Of a stretch of DNA of 64,000 nt, positions 44,424 through 52,127 are shown piece by piece. A program made the translations under genes and the position numbers. The notes under the pieces are model-generated. The model did not search any database, was not told the DNA's origin, and saw only the letters and a list, made by a program, of their open reading frames with translations. This stretch comes from Paenibacillus lycopersici (GTDB lineage Bacteria; Bacillota; Bacilli; Paenibacillales; Paenibacillaceae): positions 5,871,001 to 5,935,000 of the forward strand of contig NZ_CP048209.1 in assembly GCF_010119935.1 (NCBI RefSeq), given 5' to 3'. Position 1 is the stretch's first letter. Each line of letters opens with the position of its first letter.

Positions 44424-44896
44424 TGACCTTGATGCAATCTGCCTAGCAGATGATAGGCCGGATTGACTTCCCATGTTTCATAAGGAACGACGCCCGAGGC
44501 GTTCATGGCATCGAGCGTACGGGATTTTTGCTGCGGAAGCGTGATGTAGCGGTCAATGTTCTCTTCATTAAGCAGGATGAACCTTGCTTCCACTATTTCT
44601 TCCGGTTGAATATGAATCTCGCCGCTGACGTACTCCGCATGGAATACGACGGACAATACCTGTTTGGTTGCATTGAAATAGACGCCCGTGATACCGGTCG
44701 GACGTATGACGATGCCGGTTTCCTCGAGAAATTCCCTCCGAACCGCTTCTTCCAGCGGCTCTCCGAGCTCTACGTTCCCTCCCGGCATCTCCCACGTATC
44801 CGAACGCCGGCGCGTTCTCAGCAGCAGCGCTTCGCCATGCTCGTTTCTGACGAAAGCCGCCACCGAAATCGTATGTTTCGGTTGCTCTAGGCTCAT
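44420..44896 (-). CDS. NUDIX hydrolase
   Basis: The 158-residue protein has a full Nudix box: GNVELGEPLEEAVRREFLEE followed by TGI, after SVAAFVRNEHGEALLLRTRR. It hydrolyses a nucleoside diphosphate linked to another group; substrate unknown. It starts the two-gene operon with the P-loop kinase. ATG 44896 has only a weak upstream site (GGTGATC). Confidence 0.93.
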   Translation of the reverse strand: MSLEQPKHTISVAAFVRNEHGEALLLRTRRRSDTWEMPGGNVELGEPLEEAVRREFLEETGIVIRPTGITGVYFNATKQVLSVVFHAEYVSGEIHIQPEEIVEARFILLNEENIDRYITLPQQKSRTLDAMNASGVVPYETWEVNPAYHLLGRLHQGQ

Positions 44897-45040
44897 TCAA
44901 TGATCACCATCCAGTTCAACTATTGATCCTAATGGATGTATAATTCTGCAAAAGCACCGCAATTCCCTCGTTCTGCGGGAAGGCTCCGATAGAAAATCGG
45001 CATTTCTCAAGATCCCGGCGCCAATGGAAGAACGGTAAAA

Positions 45041-45073
45041 GAAAAAAGCCGCCAAGCGAATATCCGCTCGGCA
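45041..45073 (-). terminator. Terminator of the PhyH gene
   Basis: A hairpin GCCGAGCG / CGCTTGGC (one mismatch) at about 45047-45073; read leftward it is followed by TTTTTTCTTTT. It lies 51 bp after the PhyH stop. Confidence 0.82.
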
Positions 45074-45080
45074 GCCTGCC

Positions 45081-45102
45081 GGCCGAGCATTACCGCTCGG
45101 CC
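45081..45102. other. Second hairpin after the PhyH gene
   Basis: GGCCGAGC / GCTCGGCC perfect arms (45081-45088, 45095-45102) with a 6-nt loop, between the stop and the terminator. Confidence 0.55.
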
Positions 45103-45123
45103 ATTCTTCCTATGCTATTCCGC

Positions 45124-45906
45124 TTACGCCAGCTTCGGCATCAAGCCGCCGCCAAGCGCCTCGCCCTTCTCCAGGCCAAGCCCGTCGGTGATGACATGGC
45201 CTGCGCCGCTGTAAGTCGTGCCGTCCGCCATGAAGACGATCGCCAGCGCCCGGCGCGGTTTGTCCGTCTTGTTGGCATGGGCGAAATGGAACGTCATCCC
45301 GTCGTGGAACGTCGCGCTGCCCGCTTTCATCCGGCAAATGACGGCCGTGTTGCGGTCGACGTCCTTCGCGCCGTCCTGCCCGAAAATATCTTCCGGCGTG
45401 ACGAGGTCGACGCCCTTCAAATTGCGGATGCGCTGCGATTTCGGCACGAACATCATGCAGCCGTTGTTCTCGTCGACGTCGTCGAGCGCGACCCAGATCG
45501 AGAACGCATTCATTTCGTTCATCGGCCAGTACGGACGGTCCTGGTGCCAAGGCGTCACTTTGGAATCGCCCGGCATCTTAAGCAGCGCATGGTCGTGGAA
45601 CAGGCGGATGCCCTCGTAGCCCGTCAGCTGCTTGCCTACGTCGGCGAAACGCTCGCCGAGCACGAACTTCGCCATGCCGCCGTGATCCCTCCACGTGTTC
45701 ACGCGCTGGTTCAGCACCTTGAAGTACGCGCCGCCCGCCTGGTCCGTCTGCATGCTCCGACCGCCTTGATAGTTCATCGTCTCGTCCATATATTCGCGAA
45801 GCTCCGCCAGCTCCTCCGGCGACAATAGATCGTCGATCTGCACGAAGCCGTTCTCCCGGTAAAACGCCGCTTGTTCCTCGCTTACTTGAAAGTTCGCACG
45901 CAACAT
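45124..45906 (-). CDS. Phytanoyl-CoA dioxygenase (PhyH) family protein
   Basis: The 260-residue protein is an Fe(II)/2-oxoglutarate-dependent oxygenase: FYRENGFVQIDDLLSPEEL, the iron motif WHQDRPYW (His and Asp), FSIWVALDDVDENNGCMMFV, and the second His with the oxoglutarate Arg in TFHDGMTFHFAHANKTDKPR. Bacterial members hydroxylate many small molecules (for example ectoine); the substrate here is unknown. ATG 45906; upstream AAGGGGAATG. Monocistronic. Confidence 0.93.
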   Translation of the reverse strand: MLRANFQVSEEQAAFYRENGFVQIDDLLSPEELAELREYMDETMNYQGGRSMQTDQAGGAYFKVLNQRVNTWRDHGGMAKFVLGERFADVGKQLTGYEGIRLFHDHALLKMPGDSKVTPWHQDRPYWPMNEMNAFSIWVALDDVDENNGCMMFVPKSQRIRNLKGVDLVTPEDIFGQDGAKDVDRNTAVICRMKAGSATFHDGMTFHFAHANKTDKPRRALAIVFMADGTTYSGAGHVITDGLGLEKGEALGGGLMPKLA

Positions 45907-46127
45907 ATTTGCTCATTCCCCTTCTCTCATCGGATACCTTTACAATACACCCGATCAAGGCCGCCTTCTTGGACGATACGGGGAAAAACACGGACGATCT
46001 GCCAAAATCGCGGTTTCTCCGCAAAGCTCGGCCCGCCTCACGCCTCTTTCCGTCGCGAGGGCGCGATGCACGAGACATCCGGGGCATGGCATGACGGAAG
46101 TCGACCTCCTGCAGCGCCATCGTTCCC

Positions 46128-47057
46128 TTATCGCGCCAGCGGATGCTCGCCTACCAAGCCTTGCAGTTCGCGCAAGTACGACTGTTCGCCTACGATATCG
46201 CGCAAGTACGGCAGCAGGACGTCCCGCAGCTCCGCCCGCTGCAAGCCGACCTCGATGATCGCCTTCATGTAGCCGATTTTATCGCCGATATCGTACCGCT
46301 TGCCGCCCAGCGTGAGCGCGAACAGTTCGTCCGAAGCGCACATGGCGTGCAGCGCATCCGTCAGCTGATATTCACCGCCGGCACCGCGTTCGAGCCGCTC
46401 CAGCACGGGGAAAATATCCGGCTTCAGCACATACCGCCCCATGATCGCCAGATTGGACGGCGCCTCGTGCGCGGACGGCTTCTCGACGAGACCGCCGATG
46501 CGGTACGCGCCGTTGGCCAGCGCCGCGGCGGGCCGCACGATGCCGTATTTGCTGACGTCCTCGTTCGGCACTTCCCGAACGCCGACGACCTGACGCCCCG
46601 TGCGCGAGTAGACGTCGATCAATTGCGAGAGCGCCGGCGGCTCCGACACCATGATGTCGTCGCCGAGCAGCACCGCGAACGGCTCGTCGCCGACGAACTG
46701 CCTGGCGCACAGTATCGCGTGCCCGAGGCCGAGCGGCTCCTTCTGGCGGATGAAATGCACGCTGGCCATGTCGCCGATCGCCTGCACTTCCTGCAGCAGC
46801 TTCTCCTTGCCCTTGTCCTCCAGCAGCTGCTCCAGCTCGACCGACTTGTCGAAATGGTCCTCGATGGATTTCTTGTTCCGGCCCGTCACGATAATGATGC
46901 TTTCGATGCCGCTCTGAACGGCTTCCTCGACGATATATTGAATGGCCGGCTTATCGACGATCGGCAGCATTTCTTTCGGCTGCGCCTTCGTTGCGGGCAG
47001 GAAACGGGTTCCGAGTCCCGCCGCGGGGATAACGGCTTTGCGAATGGTCATGGTCAT
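46128..47057 (-). CDS. galU: UTP-glucose-1-phosphate uridylyltransferase
   Basis: The 309-residue protein opens with RKAVIPAAGLGTRFLPATKA, then KEMLPIVDKPAIQYIVEEAV, VLLGDDIMV and LVEKPSAHEAPSNLAIMGRY, and GGKRYDIGDKIGYMKA: full GalU. It makes UDP-glucose for wall and lipid glycosylation. ATG 47057 overlaps the GtrA stop (ATGA). It ends the ykcB-ykcC-gtrA-galU operon, whose enzymes could use its product. Confidence 0.96.
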   Translation of the reverse strand: MTMTIRKAVIPAAGLGTRFLPATKAQPKEMLPIVDKPAIQYIVEEAVQSGIESIIIVTGRNKKSIEDHFDKSVELEQLLEDKGKEKLLQEVQAIGDMASVHFIRQKEPLGLGHAILCARQFVGDEPFAVLLGDDIMVSEPPALSQLIDVYSRTGRQVVGVREVPNEDVSKYGIVRPAAALANGAYRIGGLVEKPSAHEAPSNLAIMGRYVLKPDIFPVLERLERGAGGEYQLTDALHAMCASDELFALTLGGKRYDIGDKIGYMKAIIEVGLQRAELRDVLLPYLRDIVGEQSYLRELQGLVGEHPLAR

Positions 47058-47458
47058 GGGGTGTCACTCCTTGTTTCGGATGAATAGCCGCGAGCCCCGA
47101 ATACCCAGAATCGGCTGCCAGCGTAGTTGATGATCATGCCTGCGCCCGTAGCCAGCAGCTTGCTAAGCAGAAGCGGCAGGCCCGCTCCCGTGCGCAGCTG
47201 CTCCAGTACCAAGGTCACGCAGGCAAGCACGACGAGATTGAGCACGATGAAACGCGGCATTTCGCGGGTGCGGCTGGCGCTCGAACGGAACGTCCAGCTG
47301 CGGTTCAACAGGTAGCTGTTCAGCATCCCGCAGGCATAAGCGATCGCTTGCGCCGTCAGCACCGGGCTTCCGGCGGCCGTCAGCATGGCGAAGACGAGGA
47401 AATCGGCGCCGGTGTTCAGCAGCCCGACGGCGCCGAATTTCAGCAGCCGGGCTGTCAT
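47054..47458 (-). CDS. GtrA-family membrane protein
   Basis: The 134-residue protein has four membrane segments and the GtrA pattern LLKFGAVGLLNTGADFLVF, ACGMLNSYLLNRSWTF and INYAGSRFWVF. GtrA proteins are thought to flip lipid-linked sugars for a partner GT2/GT-C pair. It overlaps both neighbours by 4 bp. Confidence 0.93.
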   Translation of the reverse strand: MTARLLKFGAVGLLNTGADFLVFAMLTAAGSPVLTAQAIAYACGMLNSYLLNRSWTFRSSASRTREMPRFIVLNLVVLACVTLVLEQLRTGAGLPLLLSKLLATGAGMIINYAGSRFWVFGARGYSSETRSDTP

Positions 47459-48465
47459 AGCTGCCCACCTCCGGCCCGCGGCAGCGGCGGTTGCTCGGCG
47501 ACGGTACCAGCGGCGCCGCCTGCCCCGGCCGCAAAGCCTTGCATGTCCCGGACGATATAGAGCGGGCGGCCTTTCGTCTCATCGTAGATGCGGCCGACAT
47601 ATTCGCCGAGTATGCCGAGCATAAGAAGAATGAATCCGTTGAAAATAAGCAAGATGCCCATAAGAGACGGCCATCCTTTCATCGTCGAGTGCGTGAACGC
47701 CGCCAAGTAGAGCACGTACAGCAGGAAGACGAATCCGATGCCCGACAGCGCGGCGCCCATGTAGCCCGCGAGCTTCAGCGGCTTATACGAGAAGGACGTA
47801 ATCCCGTCCAGGCACAGCTTGATCATGCGGCGCAGCGGATATTTGGTCTCCCCTGCCAGCCGCTCGTCGCGGTCGTACATGATCGACGTCTGGCGGAAGC
47901 CGACCCAGCTGACGAGTCCCCGCACGAACCGGTTGTTCTCCGGCAGCCGTTTCATCTGGTCGACGACCTTGCGGTCCATCAGGCGAAAATCGCCCGTGTC
48001 CACCGGAATGTCGATCTCCGTGGACGCCCGCAGGATGCGGTAGAACGCCGCCGCCGACCACAGCTTGAACTTGCTCTCGCCTTTCCGCTTGCTTCGCGTG
48101 GCGTAGACGACCTCGTAGCCTTCCCGCCATTGGTCGATCATTTGCAAGATCAGCTCCGGCGGATCCTGCAAATCCGCGTCGATGATGATGACGGCGTCGC
48201 CCGAAGCGTAGTCCATGCCCGCCGTGATGGCGATCTGGTGTCCGAAGTTGCGGGAGAAGTCGATCAGCTTCACCGTTTCGTCCCAGTAGCCGTACTCCGC
48301 GATAATGCCTGCGCTGCGGTCCTTGCTGCCGTCGTTGACGAACAGCAGCTCGTAAGGCTGCCCCGCGGCGCTCATAACCTTCTTCAGCCGCCGGTACGTT
48401 TCCTGTATGACGGCTTCTTCGTTATACATGGGAATGATAATGGAGAAGGTGACTTTTCTGCTCAT
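47455..48465 (-). CDS. ykcC: GT2 glycosyltransferase, YkcC/GtrB type
   Basis: The 336-residue protein has the GT2 core (FSIIIPMYNEEAVIQETYRR, ELLFVNDGSKDRS, AVIIIDADLQDPPELI) and two C-terminal membrane helices (ALSGIGFVFLLYVLYLAAF, MGILLIFNGFILLMLGILGE), as in polyprenyl-phosphate glucosyl/mannosyltransferases. It charges undecaprenyl phosphate with a sugar. The C-terminal Gly/Ala-rich tail is variable. ATG 48465 follows GGAGGG at seven bases; the TTG at 48471 is a poorer start. Confidence 0.93.
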   Translation of the reverse strand: MSRKVTFSIIIPMYNEEAVIQETYRRLKKVMSAAGQPYELLFVNDGSKDRSAGIIAEYGYWDETVKLIDFSRNFGHQIAITAGMDYASGDAVIIIDADLQDPPELILQMIDQWREGYEVVYATRSKRKGESKFKLWSAAAFYRILRASTEIDIPVDTGDFRLMDRKVVDQMKRLPENNRFVRGLVSWVGFRQTSIMYDRDERLAGETKYPLRRMIKLCLDGITSFSYKPLKLAGYMGAALSGIGFVFLLYVLYLAAFTHSTMKGWPSLMGILLIFNGFILLMLGILGEYVGRIYDETKGRPLYIVRDMQGFAAGAGGAAGTVAEQPPLPRAGGGQL

Positions 48466-48486
48466 TGACAATCCCTCCTTCTGTAA

Positions 48487-51123
48487 TTATTGCAGTTTCA
48501 CTTCATACAGGGTCATGCTGCCGCCTCTGCCGCCGCGGAACCCGCCGTCCGCCGGCTGCTCGCTAGTAGCATTGTCGCCGATTGATTGCCACTCGCTCGT
48601 CGGAACGACCGTGCCGTGCTCCTGGATCCAGGTCGTCACTTCGGAGCTGCCGCCCCGGCCGCCTCCGAAGCCGCCGCCGCTGCCGGAGATCATGAAATAT
48701 TTCAGCTTGCCGCTTGCCACGAGCTTCTCCAGCTTCTCCACGGAGTAGACCGGATCGGAGCCGGAGAATCCGCCGAGCGTAACGACTTTCTCGTTCTCGT
48801 CGATGATGTACGGTGCCGCCGTGTTATAGTCGGAGGTCGCAAACAGGTATTCTTCGCCCGTGTTATGCTCCCGCAAATAAGCCAGCGTCTGCCGATTGAT
48901 CGAGCTGTCGCCCATGCCGCCGGGCATGCCTCCGGCAAAATCCGGCATCGCGCCGTTCGCCGTTTGGCCTTCCTGACCCGGTAAGCCCGGCTGGCCTTGG
49001 CTTTGATTGTCCTGGCCGTCGGCAGCCGAGCCGTTCTGGCCATCCTGCGATGCGCCATCGGCGCTTTGGCCGTCTTGACCTTGAGTGCCTTGAGTGCCTT
49101 GAGCGCCTTGAGTGCCCTGAGCGCTTTGGCCTGGCATCATGCCGCCTATGCCGCCCGATTCGCCCATGCCGCCCATATCGGCCATAGCCGGGAAACCGCC
49201 TTGGCCGCCGCCGAAGCCGCCGGACGCGCCGTCAGGTCCGACGATCGGGGTCATGCTGCTCTGACCGTACGTGATCGGCGTCAGCGACCAGTAAGCCGGA
49301 CCGATCAGCATCACGAACACGCTGACGGCGCCGATGACGCGGTTCAGCTTGAACTCGACGCCGTTCTTGAGCGTCAGGAGCAGCATGGTCGTCAGCACGC
49401 CTGCCGCCGCAACGCCGATGGACCAGCCTTTGCCGATCTTATCGTCGAAGTTCTGCATGATGTACCACTGCAGCGCCGCCGTTGCCGTTATGGATGCTGG
49501 CAGCAGATACGATGTCCAGCCTGTGCCGCCGCGGTAGGCGCTCCATAATTCCACCCAGCCTGCGCCGGCAAGCGCCGCGATAGGAGCCGCGAGCATAATG
49601 AGGTAATACTGATGGAAGAAGCCCGCAACGCTGAAGAACGCCATGCCCGGCATGAGCCATGCGAGCCAGAACAGCGCTTCTTTATGCTTCTGCGTGAAGC
49701 GCATCCGCTTGAACGATTGGAAGCGGAAGCTCGCGAACAGTCCGACGCAAGCGAAGAATACGAACGGAATCATCCAGCTTGCTTCGCCGGACAAGCCGGA
49801 TTGGAACAGACGCAGTACGCCCGGATTGCCGGTGCCGAACATATTGCCCATTCCGCCGCCTGCTCCGCCGCCGCCTGGGAATCCGCCCCGGCCGCCGTCT
49901 CCGAAGCCGCCTTGGTTCGGGAAACCTCCCGCGCCGGAGCCGTCGGCCGGAGCTGTCATGCCGCCGTTGCTGCCGTCGCCGGTTGGGGCGCTGCCGTTGA
50001 CGCCGCCGCCGGTTGGCACGCCGGCGTTGTTTGGCGCACTGCCGTTATTAGGCGCGCTGCCGTCAGTGCTAGGCGCTGCGCCGTTCGCGGTCCCGTCGCT
50101 TGGCACGGTTCCGTTATCGCTTGGCGCGCCGCCATCGGCGCTTCCTGCCACCGCTTGGCCGTTGGCGTTGAGGCTGCCATTGGCGTCAAGGCTGCCGCCG
50201 CCTGTCGGAACGCTGCCGTTAGGCTGCGGCGCCGCGCCGTCACTGCCCTGGCGCTGCGCGGACATGCCGCTGCCAAAGCCTCCTTGGCCGCCCGGCGTCC
50301 CGTCGCGGCCGCCGCCTCCGCCGCCCGGACCTTGTTCACCCGTCAAACGGGATACCCCGTTATAGCCGAAAGCAAGGTTCATGACGGAGTTCGTTTCGCT
50401 GCTGCCGATGTACGGCCGCTTGTCCGCCGGAATCGAATCGACGACGACCGCCCACGAGATGGAAATGACGAACATGAGCGCCGTCGCCCCGGCGAGTACC
50501 GCCGTCTTGCGTTTCCAATTGACTTTGGCCGCCAACACGTAGCACAGGTAGAATGCCGGAAGCACCATGTAGGCTTGCAGCATTTTCATATTGAATGCGA
50601 CGCCGATCATGGCGAAGGCGCCGATGACGGTGCGCGACCGCTGGTTCCGGATACCTTTGAACAACAGCCACGTCCCGATCAGCAAGGCGAAAACGAGCAT
50701 GCTGTCGATGTTGTTCGTCCGGCTGATCGACGGCACGACCGGCGTGAGCGCCAGTACGAGCGAGCCGATCCGCGCCGCCTTGACGCCGAAGGTCGGCTTG
50801 AGAATGAAGTAGATCAGAAGCACGCTGCCGAGTCCGGCCAGCGCTTGCGGCAGAATAACGCTCCAGCCATGCACGCCGAACACGTACGCGAATGCCGTCT
50901 GAATCCAGAACGTGAGCGGCGGTTTATCCACCGTGACGGAGCCCGCCGAGTCCAGCGACCCGAAGAAGAAATTCGAGAAGCTCTGCAGCATGCTCGCGAC
51001 CGCCTCGGTGTAATAGGTGTTCGCGTACTTGTCTTCCCAGATGTTATAGCCATTCAGGAACGCGGATACGATCGCGATGGCCAATAGATACAAATCGATT
51101 TTGAACGGCTTGCGCGCCTTCAT
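48487..51123 (-). CDS. ykcB: GT39/GT-C mannosyltransferase-like membrane protein with large Gly-rich loops
   Basis: The 878-residue protein is of the PMT/ArnT type: GYNIWEDKYANTYYTEAV with acidic catalytic residue, VDKPPLTFWIQTAFAYVFG, SRTNNIDSMLVFALLIG and about a dozen membrane helices. It would move a sugar from the lipid carrier made by YkcC to an outer acceptor. Two low-complexity Gly/Asn/Pro/Gln-rich loops, about residues 262-450 and 655-770, are far larger than in Bacillus subtilis YkcB and probably lie outside. ATG 51123 follows GAGGAG at 11 bases. First gene of the operon. Confidence 0.88.
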   Translation of the reverse strand: MKARKPFKIDLYLLAIAIVSAFLNGYNIWEDKYANTYYTEAVASMLQSFSNFFFGSLDSAGSVTVDKPPLTFWIQTAFAYVFGVHGWSVILPQALAGLGSVLLIYFILKPTFGVKAARIGSLVLALTPVVPSISRTNNIDSMLVFALLIGTWLLFKGIRNQRSRTVIGAFAMIGVAFNMKMLQAYMVLPAFYLCYVLAAKVNWKRKTAVLAGATALMFVISISWAVVVDSIPADKRPYIGSSETNSVMNLAFGYNGVSRLTGEQGPGGGGGGRDGTPGGQGGFGSGMSAQRQGSDGAAPQPNGSVPTGGGSLDANGSLNANGQAVAGSADGGAPSDNGTVPSDGTANGAAPSTDGSAPNNGSAPNNAGVPTGGGVNGSAPTGDGSNGGMTAPADGSGAGGFPNQGGFGDGGRGGFPGGGGAGGGMGNMFGTGNPGVLRLFQSGLSGEASWMIPFVFFACVGLFASFRFQSFKRMRFTQKHKEALFWLAWLMPGMAFFSVAGFFHQYYLIMLAAPIAALAGAGWVELWSAYRGGTGWTSYLLPASITATAALQWYIMQNFDDKIGKGWSIGVAAAGVLTTMLLLTLKNGVEFKLNRVIGAVSVFVMLIGPAYWSLTPITYGQSSMTPIVGPDGASGGFGGGQGGFPAMADMGGMGESGGIGGMMPGQSAQGTQGAQGTQGTQGQDGQSADGASQDGQNGSAADGQDNQSQGQPGLPGQEGQTANGAMPDFAGGMPGGMGDSSINRQTLAYLREHNTGEEYLFATSDYNTAAPYIIDENEKVVTLGGFSGSDPVYSVEKLEKLVASGKLKYFMISGSGGGFGGGRGGSSEVTTWIQEHGTVVPTSEWQSIGDNATSEQPADGGFRGGRGGSMTLYEVKLQ

Positions 51124-51310
51124 TGGTTGAATCACTCCTCTTCTTAATCCCTCTCCCCCGGCCGTTTCAATGAACGCATGAACCGACGCGAGGCAAAGTT
51201 TTATCTCTGCGTAAGCCTTCCTGCTTGCTGCCGTCATCGCTGCCTGTCGGGCGGCGCGCCGGCGATGTATTCATCATGGGTTTCGTAGCTGAACGCCAAA
51301 TGAACCTCGG

Positions 51311-51350
51311 CTGAATGTTTGCTGAATGCTCGCTGAAGGCTTGCTGAATG
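51311..51350 (+). promoter_or_regulatory. Four OmpR/PhoB-type 11-bp boxes before the two-component genes
   Basis: CTGAATG, CTGAATG, CTGAAGG and CTGAATG start at 51311, 51322, 51333 and 51344: 7-bp boxes with 4-bp spacers, the exact geometry of PhoB-like response-regulator sites. The last ends a few bases before the expected -35 region of the promoter at 51374-51382, so it fits positive autoregulation. Confidence 0.65.
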
Positions 51351-51373
51351 CGCTCGAATGCGTGCCCATTGTG

Positions 51374-51382
51374 TGCGATAAT
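51374..51382 (+). promoter_or_regulatory. Extended -10 promoter of the two-component operon
   Basis: TG-C-GATAAT (51374-51382) lies 58 bp before the regulator start and just after the 11-bp boxes. Confidence 0.45.
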
Positions 51383-51440
51383 GCATGAAGATACGCGCGG
51401 CGGACAGGCCGCTTGTTATGGAAAGGAGACGACAGCGAGG

Positions 51441-52127
51441 ATGAAGCCTTCGAAGGAAATACGTATTTTGCTGGCGGACGACGAACCGCATATCGTGCAG
51501 TTTCTAGAGATGGGACTCGTCAATGAAGGCTATACGGTGCGGAGCGCGCCGGACGGGATGAGCGCCTACGGCCTGGCGATGGATTTTCGCCCGCATGTGG
51601 CGGTGCTCGACGTGATGATGCCCGGCATGGACGGCTACCATGTATGCCGCATGCTGAAAGAAGCCGGCAACGCGGTCGCCGTCATTATGCTGACGGCCAA
51701 GGACGAGATAGACGATCGCGTCAAAGGTCTAACGATCGGCGCGGACGATTATATGGTGAAGCCGTTCAGCTTCGACGAGCTGCTGGCGCGCATCGGCGCG
51801 CGGCTGCGGAATCAGTTTCCGGACCTGCTGGGAGAAGTCGCGCTCGGACCGTTCAAGGTCGACGACCGCAGAGGCGAAATCCGTTACGAGGACCGGCTGC
51901 TCGAGCTGTCGCCGACGGAATACGAATTATTGAAGTACCTGGTACTGCATCATGGGACGGTGCAGAGCAAGGCGATTATATTGGACAAGGTATGGGGCTA
52001 TGATTTCGGCGGCGAGGAAAATATCGTCGAGGTGTATATCCGTTCGCTGCGGGATAAGCTGGGGGACAAGGAACATAAGCTGATCCGCACGCTGCGCGGC
52101 GCCGGCTACCGGGTCGATCTGCCATGA
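51441..52127 (+). CDS. OmpR-family response regulator
   Basis: The 228-residue protein has a receiver domain (RILLADDEPHIVQFLEMG, AVLDVMMPGMDGYHV with the phospho-Asp, MLTAKDEIDDRVKGLTIGAD, and YMVKPFSFDELLARI) and a winged-helix OmpR domain (LSPTEYELLKYLVLHHG, VWGYDFGGEENIVEVYIRSL, RTLRGAGYRV). It is phosphorylated by the kinase encoded next door, whose ATG overlaps its stop. The four 11-bp boxes upstream are its probable site; the divergent ykcB operon is a possible second target. Confidence 0.95.
   Translation: MKPSKEIRILLADDEPHIVQFLEMGLVNEGYTVRSAPDGMSAYGLAMDFRPHVAVLDVMMPGMDGYHVCRMLKEAGNAVAVIMLTAKDEIDDRVKGLTIGADDYMVKPFSFDELLARIGARLRNQFPDLLGEVALGPFKVDDRRGEIRYEDRLLELSPTEYELLKYLVLHHGTVQSKAIILDKVWGYDFGGEENIVEVYIRSLRDKLGDKEHKLIRTLRGAGYRVDLP

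Larger units (their letters stand above)
51124..51440. other. Divergent intergenic region
   Basis: Separates the ykcB operon from the two-component genes; contains the 11-bp box array and an extended -10 described separately. Confidence 0.6.

Noticed and set aside
45578..46120. 180-codon leftward frame upstream of the PhyH gene
   Set aside because: Overlaps the PhyH gene in another frame and lacks a domain or start site.
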